Under the pieces are notes generated by a model. It saw nothing but the letters and a program-made list of their open reading frames with translations, searched no databases and was not told where the DNA came from. Shown here in pieces: positions 22,253 to 35,039 of a DNA stretch of 64,000 nt. The stretch spans positions 841,856 through 905,855 of the forward strand of contig JAWRVZ010000133.1 in the NCBI GenBank assembly GCA_037043235.1, read 5' to 3'. This DNA is from Rhodeus uyekii. Taxonomy: Eukaryota; Chordata; Actinopteri; Cypriniformes; Acheilognathidae. Position numbers and translations under genes: made by a program. Numbering within the stretch: the first letter of the stretch is position 1; each line of letters starts with the position of its first letter.

Positions 22253-25200
22253 TTTACAATTAAATTGCATAATTGTTAAATAAATAAAAAACTTCTGTAA
22301 TAAAATGCACAAAAACAAATTAAACTGTATAATTTATACATATTAAGAACCATAATATTGCTCAATATTCCACAATAACTCTGGTCTTTATTAAATAGTT
22401 AACACTGAAGAGCTACACATAAGGAGACGGTTGGTCTGTACATATACTGGGACCTTGATTAATGACCTACAGGCATGGAGAAACCAAATTGTGGGTTTTT
22501 GAATAATCTGGAAGATAATTGGTAAGGATGGTGAGGGAGGATGATCAATAGTGTGTCTATAAAGTGCTGGAGGACATTGATTTTAATTTGGGAGAGCGGA
22601 CTGGAAAACTGAGGGGAGGGTCAAAATATAAAGTAACAAAGAGATGAGTGTGATGAAGTGTATGATGTATGTAATATGTGATGAAGAGTCATTATGCAAT
22701 GTTTACAGAAATGAGTAAAATCTCAATAAGAATTACTTGTACTGAAAAAATTAAAAATGCACTTGTTACAATAAAGTTAAAAATTAAAATTCTGTTATTA
22801 TTTATTGACTCTCATGTCATTCCACACATGTTGCACAACTTGCACCATAGGTGCTATATTTGATCCAAGAGCTGGAGCAAAACGGAAGGCTTGTTCATCA
22901 TACAAAGTTATTATTTTCAGAACACCTGACATATAGCACACAAATCATACAATTTTATAGCAAGTTTTTTGTTCCTTTTGGCAGAATTTCTTAACCATGC
23001 AAGGGGGCCTCAGCAAATTTCCACCTCAAGATCCACCTCATGAAGCCAAAACTGATGAACATCTTTGATGATCTTTGATCAACATTCCAATCAACCAATC
23101 AGATATGAGAGACAAGTTTAAAGTGTATGTTTAGGCCTACAACCAGGTTTAGGTATTCCTTTATCATTCATTCGCCTATACCTTCTGATTTTAGAGATAA
23201 GTTATGGGTAGGTATAGGGTTAGCACAAAATTTTCAGACAGGAATGTTGTTCCGGGATCAACACAGATGTTGATCCAGGAACATTTCTTACTTGGCAAAA
23301 TCACAGTGATCGTCTGGAGAGTGTGATTTCTAGACCTGGAAAAGTACAATAAAATTAATACAATCATAGTCAAACTCCATCGGCATATTTATTATACTTG
23401 TTTTGTAGTTATGCAAAACTCTTAAATATTTTATTGGGTAAAAATTGAGAACATTAAATATTTTTAAAGTCTCCATGGTATCAAAATACATAATTCTTCT
23501 TTTTAATGGAATGTTACAGCATCTATTATAGCCTAAATAATTTATCCATGCATTATTTTTTTTTACTTTCATGTTTCCTCAGAATATTTAATAAAACTAA
23601 CTTCCTGTTCTCTGATAATGTATTTACTGGAGTGAGGGCAGAACAAACTCTCAATCACACTGTTTTAGGTTACCTGACAAAACATTTTGTTGCAGGTAAA
23701 TCTATTTAGTTCAACAAAAGTTTATTTTATATTTTCTTATGTATTCATTTACATTTAGAGGAGTACAGAGCCTTGCCTTTGAAGGTGGTGAAAAAGGACA
23801 AGGTTTAGCATACCAGCTCCTTCTCTCTAGTCCTCCACTGTCAGAAGGAGGACATTTTCAGTGCTCCCCTGATCAAAGCCATCATTATCTGCTCTGAGCT
23901 CCTATGTCACACACTCCACCAATCAGTCTACGCTTACACATATCTGGAAGAGAGCAACACATCCTTGACATCAAACACTTACCCGAGAAACTTCTCTCAC
24001 TAGAGGAAAAACCCACACCTGCTCCAAAACCTTAAAACATTAACTCATGCTATAGTAGTTTCAACTCATTTCACAATAGAATTGATCTAAATCCTGGATT
24101 GTCAGATAAAAAGAATGAAAAAGACTGTCAACTGTGATGAACTGGGAATCAGTTTATTTTCTAATGCGAGTATAATTTTTAATTTTGGTATCACTTTACA
24201 GTAAGGTTTACACTTCCATGTACCATGAATTAACAAAACAAAAAAGAATGTTTGTACAGTATTTAGTTGCTTAATGTTTAATGTTTATTCTTGGTTCATA
24301 TTAGTTCATAACCGAAGTCTACATGATCTTTTGAGCAAACCACAGTTTTATGGCTTTATTATAATGTTTTTCTTAGTAATGTCATGAAATACAAAGATGA
24401 TGCAACAGTGTAAAACTTGTTTTAAGAGCAAACTTGTTTTACAGCTTCTTTCCATCACACATATTCAAGGAAATCCCCTGAAGGATGTTCTTACTTCAAA
24501 TCATGCTAACAGCTATTGGCGTGTGCGCACACTCACACACACACTCAAGCTGGCTGCAGCTGCAAAGGATTGGGTCCTGCCAGATGAAGCATTTTCCCAG
24601 AAGAATATGGGTCTGGAGAAACCAGGTCAGGCCCAGTCCATTAGACTGAGAAGAACTGGACCAGCAGGGCATCACTCAGATCACAGCAGTCATTAATGGC
24701 TACAGCTGAAACATGGGCGTTGGTAGAGGTTGTTCATTTATACAGACTTAGAGCCAGTTTTGTAGTTTCCTGTATGTGGTTGGAATTGGACGAGCTGTTC
24801 TGAGATCAGTTTATATTGTGTTACATGAACTGCTAAATCAAGTGTAATTCTTTGTTTGTTATATTGGTCTCTCAAGAATTAGGTTTAAGATAAAAAAAAA
24901 TAGGACACGCATCAACAAATACGGTATGAAATCTTTTTCAATGCTTTCATAATTTGTTTCTGCTAATTCTCAAATTGTTTTACGTACATATAATTGTTTA
25001 TCAGACTTTGTATTGAATATGAAAGTCACAAATAAATATATATAAAACGTGAATTATTGCATGTTTACAGCTATGATTATCTAGAGAAAGATTATAATAA
25101 TTATAAAACCTTTGAATATGTATTGTATAAAAATAATTGATCTAATTTTTATTTAAAATTCTCACAGAATCTGAGTCCTTTGGCAACAATAAACTATTCC

Positions 25201-25420
25201 CTCACAAGTACTTTGCCAAAGAGAAAATAATTTTTGTAAGCTTTTGATACGAGATGAGATGAGATGCGCAGAGAAAACTTTGAAAAAAAATAAAATATCA
25301 GTGCAAATGCCACTATTAGTTTTAGTTAAGTGTTATTAAAAAAGAAAAAAATCTTAAGAATCATTTTCAGTCATAAAAATTAAGCTGAAACAAAATAGAA
25401 AAAAAACATAGGATTTGAAA
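22243..25420. other. no gene; scattered repeat-like segments
   Basis: The segment 22990-23340 contains the near-palindromic gatcaacacagatgttgatc and looks like an interspersed fish repeat. The segment 24185-24320 starts tatcactttacagtaaggtt, resembling a common fish DNA-transposon-derived repeat. No coding region was found. Confidence 0.4.
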
Positions 25421-27629
25421 AACGTCTCAGGTTATGCATGTAGCTATAGTTCCCTGAAGAGGGAACGAGACTCTACGTCGAACGCTAGGGGAATACTTGG
25501 ATTAAAGGTCTTGTGAAGCACTTATGTAAGTGATTGAACGATCGATCAACCGAGTGAGTGACGGTCGCAAGTCGGTGACATCGCACACCGGGGTCATAAA
25601 TATACTTTGGAAACCGGGTGACGACATTTTAGAGGAGTGTCTGAAGCAAGCCTGGAAGGTGCAAGGAGCTGAGGCTGAAGACGCAGCGTCTCGTTCCCTC
25701 TTCAGGGAACTATGGTTACATACATAACCTGAGACCTTCCCTTTCAAGGAAACTCATGCTGCATCAAATAAGGGGGAACAATATACCAACAAGTGTCCAA
25801 CAAGGACCCGTGATCCCAGAGCGGAGTTGAGGTCGAGCTTATAAAACCTCAGGAATGTGTGCGGGAAGGACCAGCCTGCAAACCTCTCACAAAAAAACCC
25901 CAGACAAACACCTACCACGGAGGAAGCGTGTGACTAGGGTGTCCCTGCAAATAGACATGCCACCCAAAGGAATCACAGTTTGCAGCGAATCTTTCCTGCA
26001 GGAACTCTAGCACGTTCTAGCTACACCAAGAAGTGAAAAATCTCCATTTCAGAGCATACAGCTTCCTCATGGAGGGAGCTCTGGAGTGGAGGATGGTCTC
26101 ATCAACCTCGGTTGAGAGACCAGAATCTAGGAGCTGGGGCCCCAGAGGCCAATCCAAAGTTTCCAAAGTTCTGGGCAGGGGTGACGAATCAAGCCCACTG
26201 CCTGGGACATAAGGTCCTTCCTGACTAGAATCTACCAGGGGACTCTGTCCAGAGACATTAGATCTGCGAACCACACTCTGCCTGGCCAACGTGGAGCAAT
26301 AAGTGTGAGATTGACCTTGTCTCAGCGAACTTTCCCTAGAACTCCAGGGAGTAAAGCAATCGGGGGAAAAGCATACAGATGTTGCCTTGGCCATGTCTAA
26401 ACCAAGGATGAGAAAGGGGACACCACAGAGGGCAATGAGTTGTTTCTACGGACGTGAACAGGTCTACTTGTGCCCGGCCATATCTCAACCAATTCTGCTC
26501 TGCTTCCATTACCAGGGCCTCGGTCCCTGCCTCAACAGGAAGTCTGCTCCCACATTCTGGGTCACAGGGACGTGAACTGCCTGTAGAGAGAGCAGTCTCC
26601 CTTGAGACCAAAGGAGGATCTGCTGTGCCAGTTTGTATAGTGGTCACAAGCGTAGACCCCCCGACAATTTATGTAGAAAACCACCAACCCGAATGGGATA
26701 AAACTGGAAGCTGCTGCCATGAGACCCAATAGTTGTTGAAAGTGTTTTAATGTGTGAATGACTGGCCTTGTTTGATTTTCTTGATGGTTGATAGGATAGT
26801 ATTGATGCACACGGGGGAAAGCCGTGCGGACATCATAACTGAGTCCCATACAATGCAGAGGAAGGTGGTGCACTTGCACTTTCATGTGTGCGAGAACAAC
26901 ATCTGAAACCGCTAACTGTGGCGACTGAGCAAGGATAAGCCAGTCATCAATGTAATGCAGAACTCTGATGCCCTGGAGGCGCAGCGGGGTTAACGCTGTG
27001 TCCATGCATTTTGTGAACGTGCAAGGTAACAAAGCTAGGCCTAGTGTAATTGCTCGATATTTGTAAGTCCCCCCCAAAAGGCGAACCTGAGGTACTTCCT
27101 GTGTTGTAGAAGGATGAAATGGAAGTCGGGGGGGGGGGGGGGGGGAGTCAGTAGAATGTCTACTTCCTGCTCCATGACCAGAGCCTGCTCAGTGTCCACC
27201 ATCGTGGGTAGAACCCCGCTGAACCTGGGCGGGCGAGACCCAAGCTGTATAGATTACCCTCTTTTTATTATGCGCTGGACCCACTGACAGACCTCTGGTA
27301 GGCATGACCAAACAACCAGAAACTCTACCAAGAAAACCATCCTTTCAAGTACTTGAGTAGCACACATGTCAGGGCCTGATTTTCTGGGGTACGCCTGAAG
27401 TGAATGCTCTGGGACCCTTCTTGGAGGGGGCGATGTCCTCAGAGAGACCCAGTCCTTGGGAGGCAGCTGAGGAGGGACACCTCTGAGAGGCCTGGCACAT
27501 CTGTCATTTGTTCTGAAAAACATGCATTGACAGTCAATCTTTGATGTATTACCACAATATAAACACAGTGGAGTTTGGTTATGTCGACGGCCTCGGGGGT
27601 TGCAAAAAGATGTCAAGATAACGTTTAGC
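25421..27629 (-). mobile_element. DIRS1-like YR retrotransposon, copy F
   Basis: The left edge (element 3' end) is AAC at 25421-25423 followed by gtctcaggttatgc, the same terminus type as D and H inverted. A complementary region lies at about 25681-25780, where the terminal sequence returns in inverse. Minus-strand coding relics follow: YR N-terminus, RNase H, RT and the end of gag (to about 27616). Most of YR is deleted. The LTR element at 27630 abuts it; whether F continues beyond 28824 could not be recognised. Confidence 0.85.
26020..27616 (-). pseudogene. gag end, RT, RNase H and YR start, copy F
   Basis: On the minus strand the gag end and RT start (27254-27616) include PPRRVPEHSLQAYPRKSGP and CQWVQRIIKRG. 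RT continues at 26562-27077 with ITLGLALLPCTFTKCMDTA and an RT core YIDDWLILAQS, so both aspartates are kept (Leu to Ile before them). RNase H fragments (about 26336-26650) include YGRAQVDLF. The YR N-terminus (26017-26394) reads LSTEVDETILHSRAPSMRKLY and ends at FTSWCS; the catalytic C-terminus is absent. An 18-G run (27128-27145) and several stops separate the blocks. Confidence 0.8.
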
Positions 27630-28818
27630 TGTCACGAAACGTTCAGGGAGGACTCAAGCGCAGGGGAAATGTAGTTTATTCTCAGATAAAGGAAAACATA
27701 ACATAACAAATGAAAAACCCACGAGGGGGAAAACATAACGAGCTCAAAACTAGAAACATAAATGACCAACCGGATGGGACGGAACGATCAGACACCAGGA
27801 ACAACCCTACTGGGAAACAAACATGCAAAGACAACGACGCCACGTCAGACAGCAAACACTGAGGGAATATATAGGACACATGAGGGGAGGAGTGATCAGA
27901 GACAGCTGGGAATGATTGCAGGAAACGAGAAGGTGGGGCAGACGCTAACGAGATACACAAACACAGGAGGAAGAGCAGGCGGCGATAGTCCAGGCTCGTT
28001 CGGCGGGTCAGGCGGCGATAGTCCAGGCTCGGCCGACGGGTCAGGCGGCAAGGGCTCTGGGTCGGCCTGCGGGTCAGGCAGCGCCTCCTGAGGCGTATCG
28101 GATTCAACTGGTCTATGCCTTCTCCAGGCATGAACTGCTGCAGTAATAAAGAAAAGTTCAACCGCCTTCTTAGCAATGGTGGGGGTGACCAGAGGCACTG
28201 CAGGCTCCTTAGTCACCTCTGTGCACACTGGAACCATCTCCGGGTAGCCCGTGGGATGCTCAGGAACGGCCTCCCTGGCAACATCCAGGTTGGTGGCCCT
28301 GTGCAGCCTCCAAGCTCGCACAGCCACCACTGCATAGAACAGGTTTACTGCCCTCTTGGCCCTGGCTGGGCTAACGGGATCCCTCCCCCGCTGAGTCCTC
28401 ATGTTGGTGGCGTCGTTCTGTCACAAAATGTTCAGGGAGGACTCAAGCGCAGGGGAAATGTAGTTTATTCTCAGATAAAGGAAAACATAACATAACAAAG
28501 GAAAAACCCACGAGGGGGAAAACATAACGAGCACAAAACTAGAAACATAAATGACCAACCGGATGGGACGGAACAATCAGACACCAGGAACAACCCTACT
28601 GGGAAACAAACATGCAAAGACAACGACGCCACGTCAGACAGCAAACACTGAGGGAATATATAGGACACATGAGGGGAGGAGTGATCAGAGACAGCTGGGA
28701 ATGATTGCAGGAAACGAGAAGGCGGGGCAGACGCTAACGAGACACACAAACACAGGAGGAAGAGCAGTGCCACGGTTCTGTCACTAGAAACAGAACTGAA
28801 CCTGACAGAACCGTGACA
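27630..28818 (-). mobile_element. deleted LTR retrotransposon with 5-bp duplication
   Basis: A perfect 5-bp duplication ttagc flanks it (27625-27629 and 28819-28823). On the minus strand the 5' LTR is 28419-28818 (400 bp, beginning tgtcacggttctg and ending tttgtgaca). About 440 bp of internal sequence follows, then a 3' LTR (27630-27978) lacking its first about 51 bp. Over the shared 349 bp I count 7 differences between the LTRs (about 2%). Each LTR has an AATAAA near its 3' end. The internal region keeps only a gag-like start, so the element is a deletion derivative. No TGG primer-binding start follows the 5' LTR. Confidence 0.88.
27896..28402 (-). CDS. gag-start-like ORF inside the deleted LTR element
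   Basis: A 168-residue open frame begins at an ATG 16 bases inside the 5' LTR (MRTQRGRDPVSPARAK). It contains two similar segments, AVNLFYAVVAVRAWRLHR and AVELFFITAAVHAWRRHR, an internal protein duplication, followed by proline/acid repeats of the PPDPSAEPGLSP type. The last about 28 residues are read out of the 3' LTR because of the deletion. The position fits a gag N-terminus, but no gag, zinc-knuckle or protease motif is visible, so the function is unknown. Confidence 0.45.
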   Translation of the reverse strand: MRTQRGRDPVSPARAKRAVNLFYAVVAVRAWRLHRATNLDVAREAVPEHPTGYPEMVPVCTEVTKEPAVPLVTPTIAKKAVELFFITAAVHAWRRHRPVESDTPQEALPDPQADPEPLPPDPSAEPGLSPPDPPNEPGLSPPALPPVFVYLVSVCPTFSFPAIIPSCL

Positions 28819-28823
28819 TTAGC

Positions 28824-29605
28824 GACATAACCAACACCCATTAAGGCGATTTGTTTGATGAAGCCATCGGCATGCTAAAAAATTTAAATGTTTGCTAATA
28901 ACAAAAGGCATATGTGCACCAACTAACAGCAGATTCACCAGAATACAATAAAACACCTTTGAATCTCCAGACAAACCTTTAATTATATTCTCCAACATTG
29001 CAAACACAATGATCGTTCACAGCGTAAACACAGGCACAACACACGTGTAAACACATTCGCTCATAACACGGTCATTTCACTCTGACACAGTTCTGAAAAG
29101 TATTGCAGACGCGCTTTATATGGTTTCTTTACAAACTCTAAAATGCATTGTTGCTTTTTGCCTTTAACGGTCTGCTTGAAAACAAATGCTTCTATCAGTA
29201 ACAACGTCTTTGTCGATGTCAATGTAATCTGGGAATTCTTGGACAATGATGTTTCACTGAACACACACTCAATGCAGACGTGCTCGACTCACTGAACACA
29301 CTCACGCACTCACAGACGCGCTTGACTCGACTCAACTCCTGCGCCTCCTCTTCCAAGATTGCATCTAGAAGGCTTTAGACTTCCGCGAGTCTTAGAGACC
29401 CGACACTTCTGCGAGTTCTTCAGCGGCTGCGGGGCACTGTGAGTGATCCACGTGCAACGCGAACTCAGTAATGTTCGGCGACATTAAAGAATCGACGTAA
29501 CCGATGAGAAAATACTTTGGCGGTTTGGAGTATGGCGGTTCCACTGCAAAAACGGATTGGCAAGTTAACCGTGACTCGAGATAAGTGAACTCCACTGTAT
29601 ACATT
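28824..29605. mobile_element. possible pogo/Tigger-like DNA element end
   Basis: The right edge, read inverted from 29599, starts cagtggagttcacttatctc, resembling mariner/pogo-type termini. The segment 29250-29599 is more GC-rich with CG dinucleotides than its flanks. No matching left terminus or transposase was found, so the boundaries and the call are tentative. Confidence 0.3.
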
Positions 29606-32602
29606 CATTTTTTATAAATATAATACATTAATGCTTGTCTCCTCACTAGGCATCTGATCATTGAAACTATCCTGAATGTGCTAGTGGGGGTTTTATTCCA
29701 GCACACGGATCTTCAGACCCCCAACCCCTTGCATTTGCTTCCTCTATTGAGATGTTTGTTACCTGAAGGCCAAGTAGTGATGGACAACATGCAGGATCTC
29801 CCACAAGCCATGTGTTTCTCATTTACTCATTAGACCTGAATTAGTTACAGTCAAATGTAAAAAAAACTATGCTATTGTTACATTTATCATTTACATTTTA
29901 AAAATTGTCAAACTAAAAAAACGTATAGTGTTTAAATTAAGAGTGCAGAGTTCTACAATTGTTGTAGTTAATGTGGGATATTGCATTTTGTTTACAGCGC
30001 TGTACGGTGATTGTGACCCAATTCAACTATAGGATAGTGTGCACAGTAATTTCATTAATATGAAAGGTTGGCTAATAAAGACAATAAATTCTTTTTTTGT
30101 TTTAATTTTCATATTGAGTTAAGTTAAATATGTAAGTGAACTTCAAATAAAACACTTTTTAATGCACTTTTTAAGTGCATTATATAAGCATACAGTTTGG
30201 TGAACTTAACAATTTAAGTACAGTCAACGGGAGCGCCAAGTTAGGTAAACTTCAATTTACAAGTTTTGGGGGACTCAATTACTCAATTGAACTGAGAGAA
30301 CTCATTCACTTGAGTTCAGTCGACTTTTTACAGTTTTCAGTGCACGGTTAGATGGCAGCAAAGACTGTCTTTATGATTAAGTCAGTAGCAAATACATTTA
30401 TATTGAAAAGGACCAAAAGATTGTTTTGACCAAAAGAACCAAAAGGACTGCAAGGATGTTGTTTTTAGTTTAACAGCTCCTTAAAACACAACTTACAAAT
30501 GCACCGACTTGCGCTGTAATGAGAACTAAATACACATGTGATGATGAACAATAGATAAACATCTGTGATGATTAATGTTCATAGTAACAAATGAGTGGCA
30601 AGAGAAACTGAAACAAAGGAACACGTGATTGAATGAAGACAAAACAAGTGTCCTAGTGCTGTAAAGGCGAGACAATAAGATTGACCAGAGGAATATCAGC
30701 TTTGCAGGTAATGCACTAATTTAGTCATAACTCTCTGCATAATACAATAAGCTTCAATGAAGTGAAAGCATTACTTCATTACTAGTTTTAGTAACGGATC
30801 AGTAACGGATTACCATTAGTAATGGAATCTTTGGCTCAACTGTTAAACGATCAATTTGCGATTTGAATTCATGGCGGACATAGTTCTGCACAAGAGGGTT
30901 TTTAAAGACAATGGCTACATCTGAAATCACATACTCTCTTTTGATTAAGTATTTATTTTGAGTAAGTAATTAGTAATAAGTAATTACTTTCCAACCCCTA
31001 AACAAATATGTTCAGTAATCAAGTATGAATCTAGAAATACTACATTCGCCATGTTGTTATTATCATGTGACCAGCCAGCCTCAGTTCCGTCGCTTCACTG
31101 CATTCACAAATCCTCTTCCGTAGTCTCATGGGATAGTAAAGTGTCCATCATATGCACACTTCAGAATCTCACCAAAAGGTCAGTATGTCATTCATCTTGT
31201 TTGAGTACAGCACATTCGGACATACTTCTTTTGTCACATGCTGTTTTCGTCTACTGTAAAGGAAAGCCACTTGTTTCTTATTTGTTTATTTACTTGTGCC
31301 ATCTAACTATTGTACAAACGCAATATCACACCTGTATCCGTGCAAAATGGATATCAGCATGCTGTGATTACCTACAGTATTTGACCTGTAACAGAATTTC
31401 CATAAAAAGAATCTGAGATATGGTGGAATTGACATAGTGTTGGAAATTGATCATGGCAGAATTCTTCTGTGTTGTACAATAGTGTTCAAAATGTCTAGCC
31501 TTGAAAATGGTCCTCTTAACCCTTTATTCAAATATTATGAAAAATGTGTTGGTTTTTGATTGGTTGTGCTTGGAGTATAAAGCAATTAAACATGCCAAAA
31601 TGTGCTTCCATAATTTTGTTATTAGTACATGCAAAAATTACTTTTGGCCACTACTGTATGTATCAGCCCAGCTTAAATAAACTACCTAGAAAAGTGCAAA
31701 AAGTGTTTTACAATGTTTTGTGTATTTGTGTATTTTCTGAAAGTCTAAAGGGCTAAAAGTGCTCATAATGAAAGCAGCACCATACAAATTACAAAAATGC
31801 AGAAAGAGAGAAACAAACAGCTGATGATGTTTGTGGCAGGTCATTGTTCCCACTGAGCAATATCTGGAATAGCAGATATTTAGATAAATAAATTCTGTAC
31901 TGTACCCTTTCTATAGAAACATGTTTATCTGTTCATGTAGAAACCTCCCAAACAATCCCATGGCTGTTTGTACTATTCTGTTTTTTGAAACGCTGAAGAA
32001 CTTCATCAGACCTGTCTAATATCCATGAGGTCATTAGCTCAACCAATGCACCAAAGACTAATAAAACGGGGGGTATTAAGAAAGCGACACACATGCGTAA
32101 CAGCAGAAAGTTCTTAAGAGGTTCCCCAGATGTGGCTAAGAATAGTCCAGACAGACTCCAAACCAAACAAACCATTAAACATTTCTATCTCCCTCAAGGG
32201 ACGCATTCGGTTTAAACACCTGCAAGGTGTTGAAAGTTCAATATTTTATTTGTGTGTCCCATAATGTAAAATATAACACTATTCCACTAAAAATACCGAG
32301 CCATTCCCAAAATGTTCATGTTATTCATTAGACTGGGCTGTTAAATACTTGATTCTGATTGGTTGATTAACAATTGGTTGTGCAATTATTTTCCCGTAAA
32401 TGCACAGCTAAAGTAAAGTTCCATATCAGTTCACCAAATGATTTCAGTTATTACAGAGGTTCTTACAACCTATGAAAAAGAACCGAAGCCCACAAACCAA
32501 TGACCAAGCAAATAAATAAATAATAGGATAAAAATTGCAAACCTCCAAGTTAGTTTTAATTATGTATAGCAGGCGCTCTTTTTCCTGCTCTCTCTTTCTC
32601 TT

Positions 32603-32636
<34 letters not shown>

Positions 32637-32834
32637 CCATACAAATGCATGCAAATACAGTAAATACACACAGAAACAAGCACTTGCACAGAAATAATCA
32701 ATCAATCTCTCATAATTGCATATCAATGGCACAAACCTCTGTTATGTTTTGCAGCCACCAACTTATTTTTCTAATAATTCAACTGCCTATTGTCAACTGA
32801 CTCACAGGGTAGTACATGAAGTTTACATTCAATA
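29606..32834. other. no gene; TC-rich tract at 32598-32638
   Basis: AT-rich intergenic DNA. The segment 30110-30330 has self-complementary agttcactt/aagtgaact motifs and may be a small foldback repeat. The segment 31440-31680 ends ttggccactactgta, a Tc1-like terminus, without a partner. A (TC)n tract lies at 32598-32638. Confidence 0.4.
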
Positions 32835-33635
32835 TGTCAGGGTGTGTGGAAGGGGATGAGACGAGGACTCAACATGCAAAAGAGAATGGGGATTTATTCT
32901 GAAAAAGAACCAAAAAGTCAACAAAAACCACCCCGAGGGGGGAAAACAAGACTTAACTGACTAGACCGCTAGACAGGACCAGGACAGGAACAGGACAGCA
33001 AGACATCAGCAAAATTCGACAACGAACCAACACAAGACAGCAAACACAGACGGTATATATATGGAGCTCATGGGGTAGGTAACGAGGGATAATAGCTGGG
33101 ATAAATGAAACTAATCACAAGGAAACAAGACGGGTGGGGTAACAGACGAGACATGAACATGCAGCCAATGCGGATGCACATCGCTCCATGTTCACATTAA
33201 ACAAAGACGACGCGCAACCAAACTGCGCGTGACAAGAAAACACAACATGAAAGCATGTAGCCGATGAAAACACAAACCGCATGCTTACAACACTGCACAC
33301 AGACACGAGGGGATGTGGAATCAAGCAAGCCCAAAACCACGCCCACTTACATATCAGAGTGCACGAGAACAAGCAAACACCTGTTCTCGTGCGCTAACAA
33401 CAAGGACGAACACATGGGTCATGAATGTCCGAACCCCGACACAAACCGAAAACAAACAAGACCGTCTGGGGATCGGAGGTTATAACCCGCACACAAGACG
33501 TTGCACAGACAAGCATGCACGCGACTCGAACACTCGAAGCCGCGCGCACACATACAAAACTCGAAACATTACGGTAGTGTCAGAGCTCTGCCACAACAAC
33601 AGGATTATTAGACCGAATGTGGCAGAACCCTAACA
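32835..33635 (-). mobile_element. solo LTR, large family, 5-bp duplication
   Basis: An 801-bp LTR in the minus orientation, flanked by a perfect 5-bp duplication caata (32830-32834 and 33636-33640). On the minus strand it begins tgttagggttctgccacatt and ends cacaccctgaca. A TATA-like tatatata and an aataaa precede the 3' end. It is a relative of the LTRs at 34211-39013 and 63126-63885 and preserves the site (aac at 33244-33246) into which DIRS copy H inserted in the former, so it serves as an empty-site reference. Confidence 0.88.
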
Positions 33636-34210
33636 CAATATCCTATAGAAAAGTGCACTTAAAAGGACAGGGAGATAAGGATTTGTTTACATTCTTTCAA
33701 TTCAGATTGTCTGTTATACTCACCCTGTAATCTACTAATTAATAATAAATATAATTCCATTATCTGCCATTAGACAGAGAAAATGAGCGGTCACAGACGT
33801 CACACATGATTTCTACACAAAGATGATCATGATTTTACCTGTAAAAGCTAAAATGATATGGTACATTTAATTGGTCAACAGAAAGTTTCCATACTAAATA
33901 GGGTAAATAACTAATAGATCTAACCTTACATTTAAAATACTGTTAACTTCACAGTTTTGAAAGTGATAATTTACAGTGAAAATCCATAAATTGCCAATTC
34001 TTTAATTTCCTGTGACAGATTTCACTATTTTTGCTAAAATGTTTCTTCATAGTTGTTTTGTTGTTATGTACAGTGTACATTACGGTTTAATGTTACATAT
34101 AATGTTCTTAAATTATTGTTTATTGGATTTTCATGTGTTTTACAAAAATAGTGATTAGTGTTTGTCTGTGACAACTGTGCACCTTTAAATATTAGTATTA
34201 TATATATACC
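33636..34210. other. no gene recognised
   Basis: AT-rich sequence between two LTRs; nothing recognised. Confidence 0.5.
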
Positions 34211-34336
34211 TGTCAGGGCTCTGCCACATTCTGCCTAGTCATTCTTGTTGTTGTGGCAGAGCTCTGACACTACCGTAATGTCTCGTGTTTTGTGTGTGTG
34301 CGCAGCTTCGAGTGTTGAGTCACGTGCACTCTTGTC

Positions 34337-34690
34337 TGTGTTGTTGTCTTGGCACTGCTCTCTCTCCCATGTGTTTGTGTCTCGTTAGCGTCTGCCCCGC
34401 CTCCTTGTTTCCCATAATCATTCTCAGCTGTCTCTCATCACTATCTTTCCTCATGTGTCACTATTTAATCCTGGTGTGTTTGCTGTCCTGTGTGGTGTCT
34501 CTCCAGAGCCTGTTTATGTTGTGTTCCTGGTTCCCCCGGCTCATCCAGTTTGTGTTATGTTCTAGTTTTGTTTCTTAGTTATGTTTTCCCCCTCGTGGGT
34601 TGTTTCTTTTGTGCGTTTGTTACTTTTGTTATTATAATAAACCTTTCCTTCACCCCTGCACTTGAGTCCTCCCTTGTACGATTCGTGACA
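34337..34690 (+). mobile_element. nested LTR of the 28419-28818 family
   Basis: From about ttggcactgctctc through gtctcgttagcgtctgccccgcc to cttgagtcctccc...gtgaca the sequence follows the LTR of the element at 27630-28818. The flanking sequence continues the host LTR. The 5' end lacks the first about 40 bases of that LTR and no clear target duplication is seen. Confidence 0.65.
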
Positions 34691-35039
34691 CGTGTGTGCG
34701 GTTTATGATGTCTGGTCCCAATAATTTAGTCTGGTTCAGTTTCAGTTTTGTGTCGGGATTCGGGCATTCATGACTCATGTTTTCATCCTTGTTGTGAGCG
34801 CACAAGAACAGGTGTTTGCTCATTCTCGCACACTCTACGTTATGTGAGTGCGCGCAGTTTCAAGCTTTATGCAAGCCCCTCTCTCTCTCGCTCTCTCTCT
34901 CTATGTTTAGCACGTGATTCGTGTTTTCATTGGGCGTGTGCTTTTCATGTTCCCTGTCAAGGGAACTCAACACTGCGTCGAAACGCATATGGGAACGCCT
35001 TAGCGTGATTGTCCCTTGAAGCGCAATTGAAGCGGCTCC

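Noticed and set aside
28551..28787. Plus-strand frame repeated at 27762-28091 as a gene pair
   Set aside because: Both are antisense readings of the two LTR copies of one element.
34211..34690. A single ordinary solo LTR
   Set aside because: Its first about 125 bases match one LTR family and the rest another, the first family resumes immediately after 34690, and the flanks show no target duplication.
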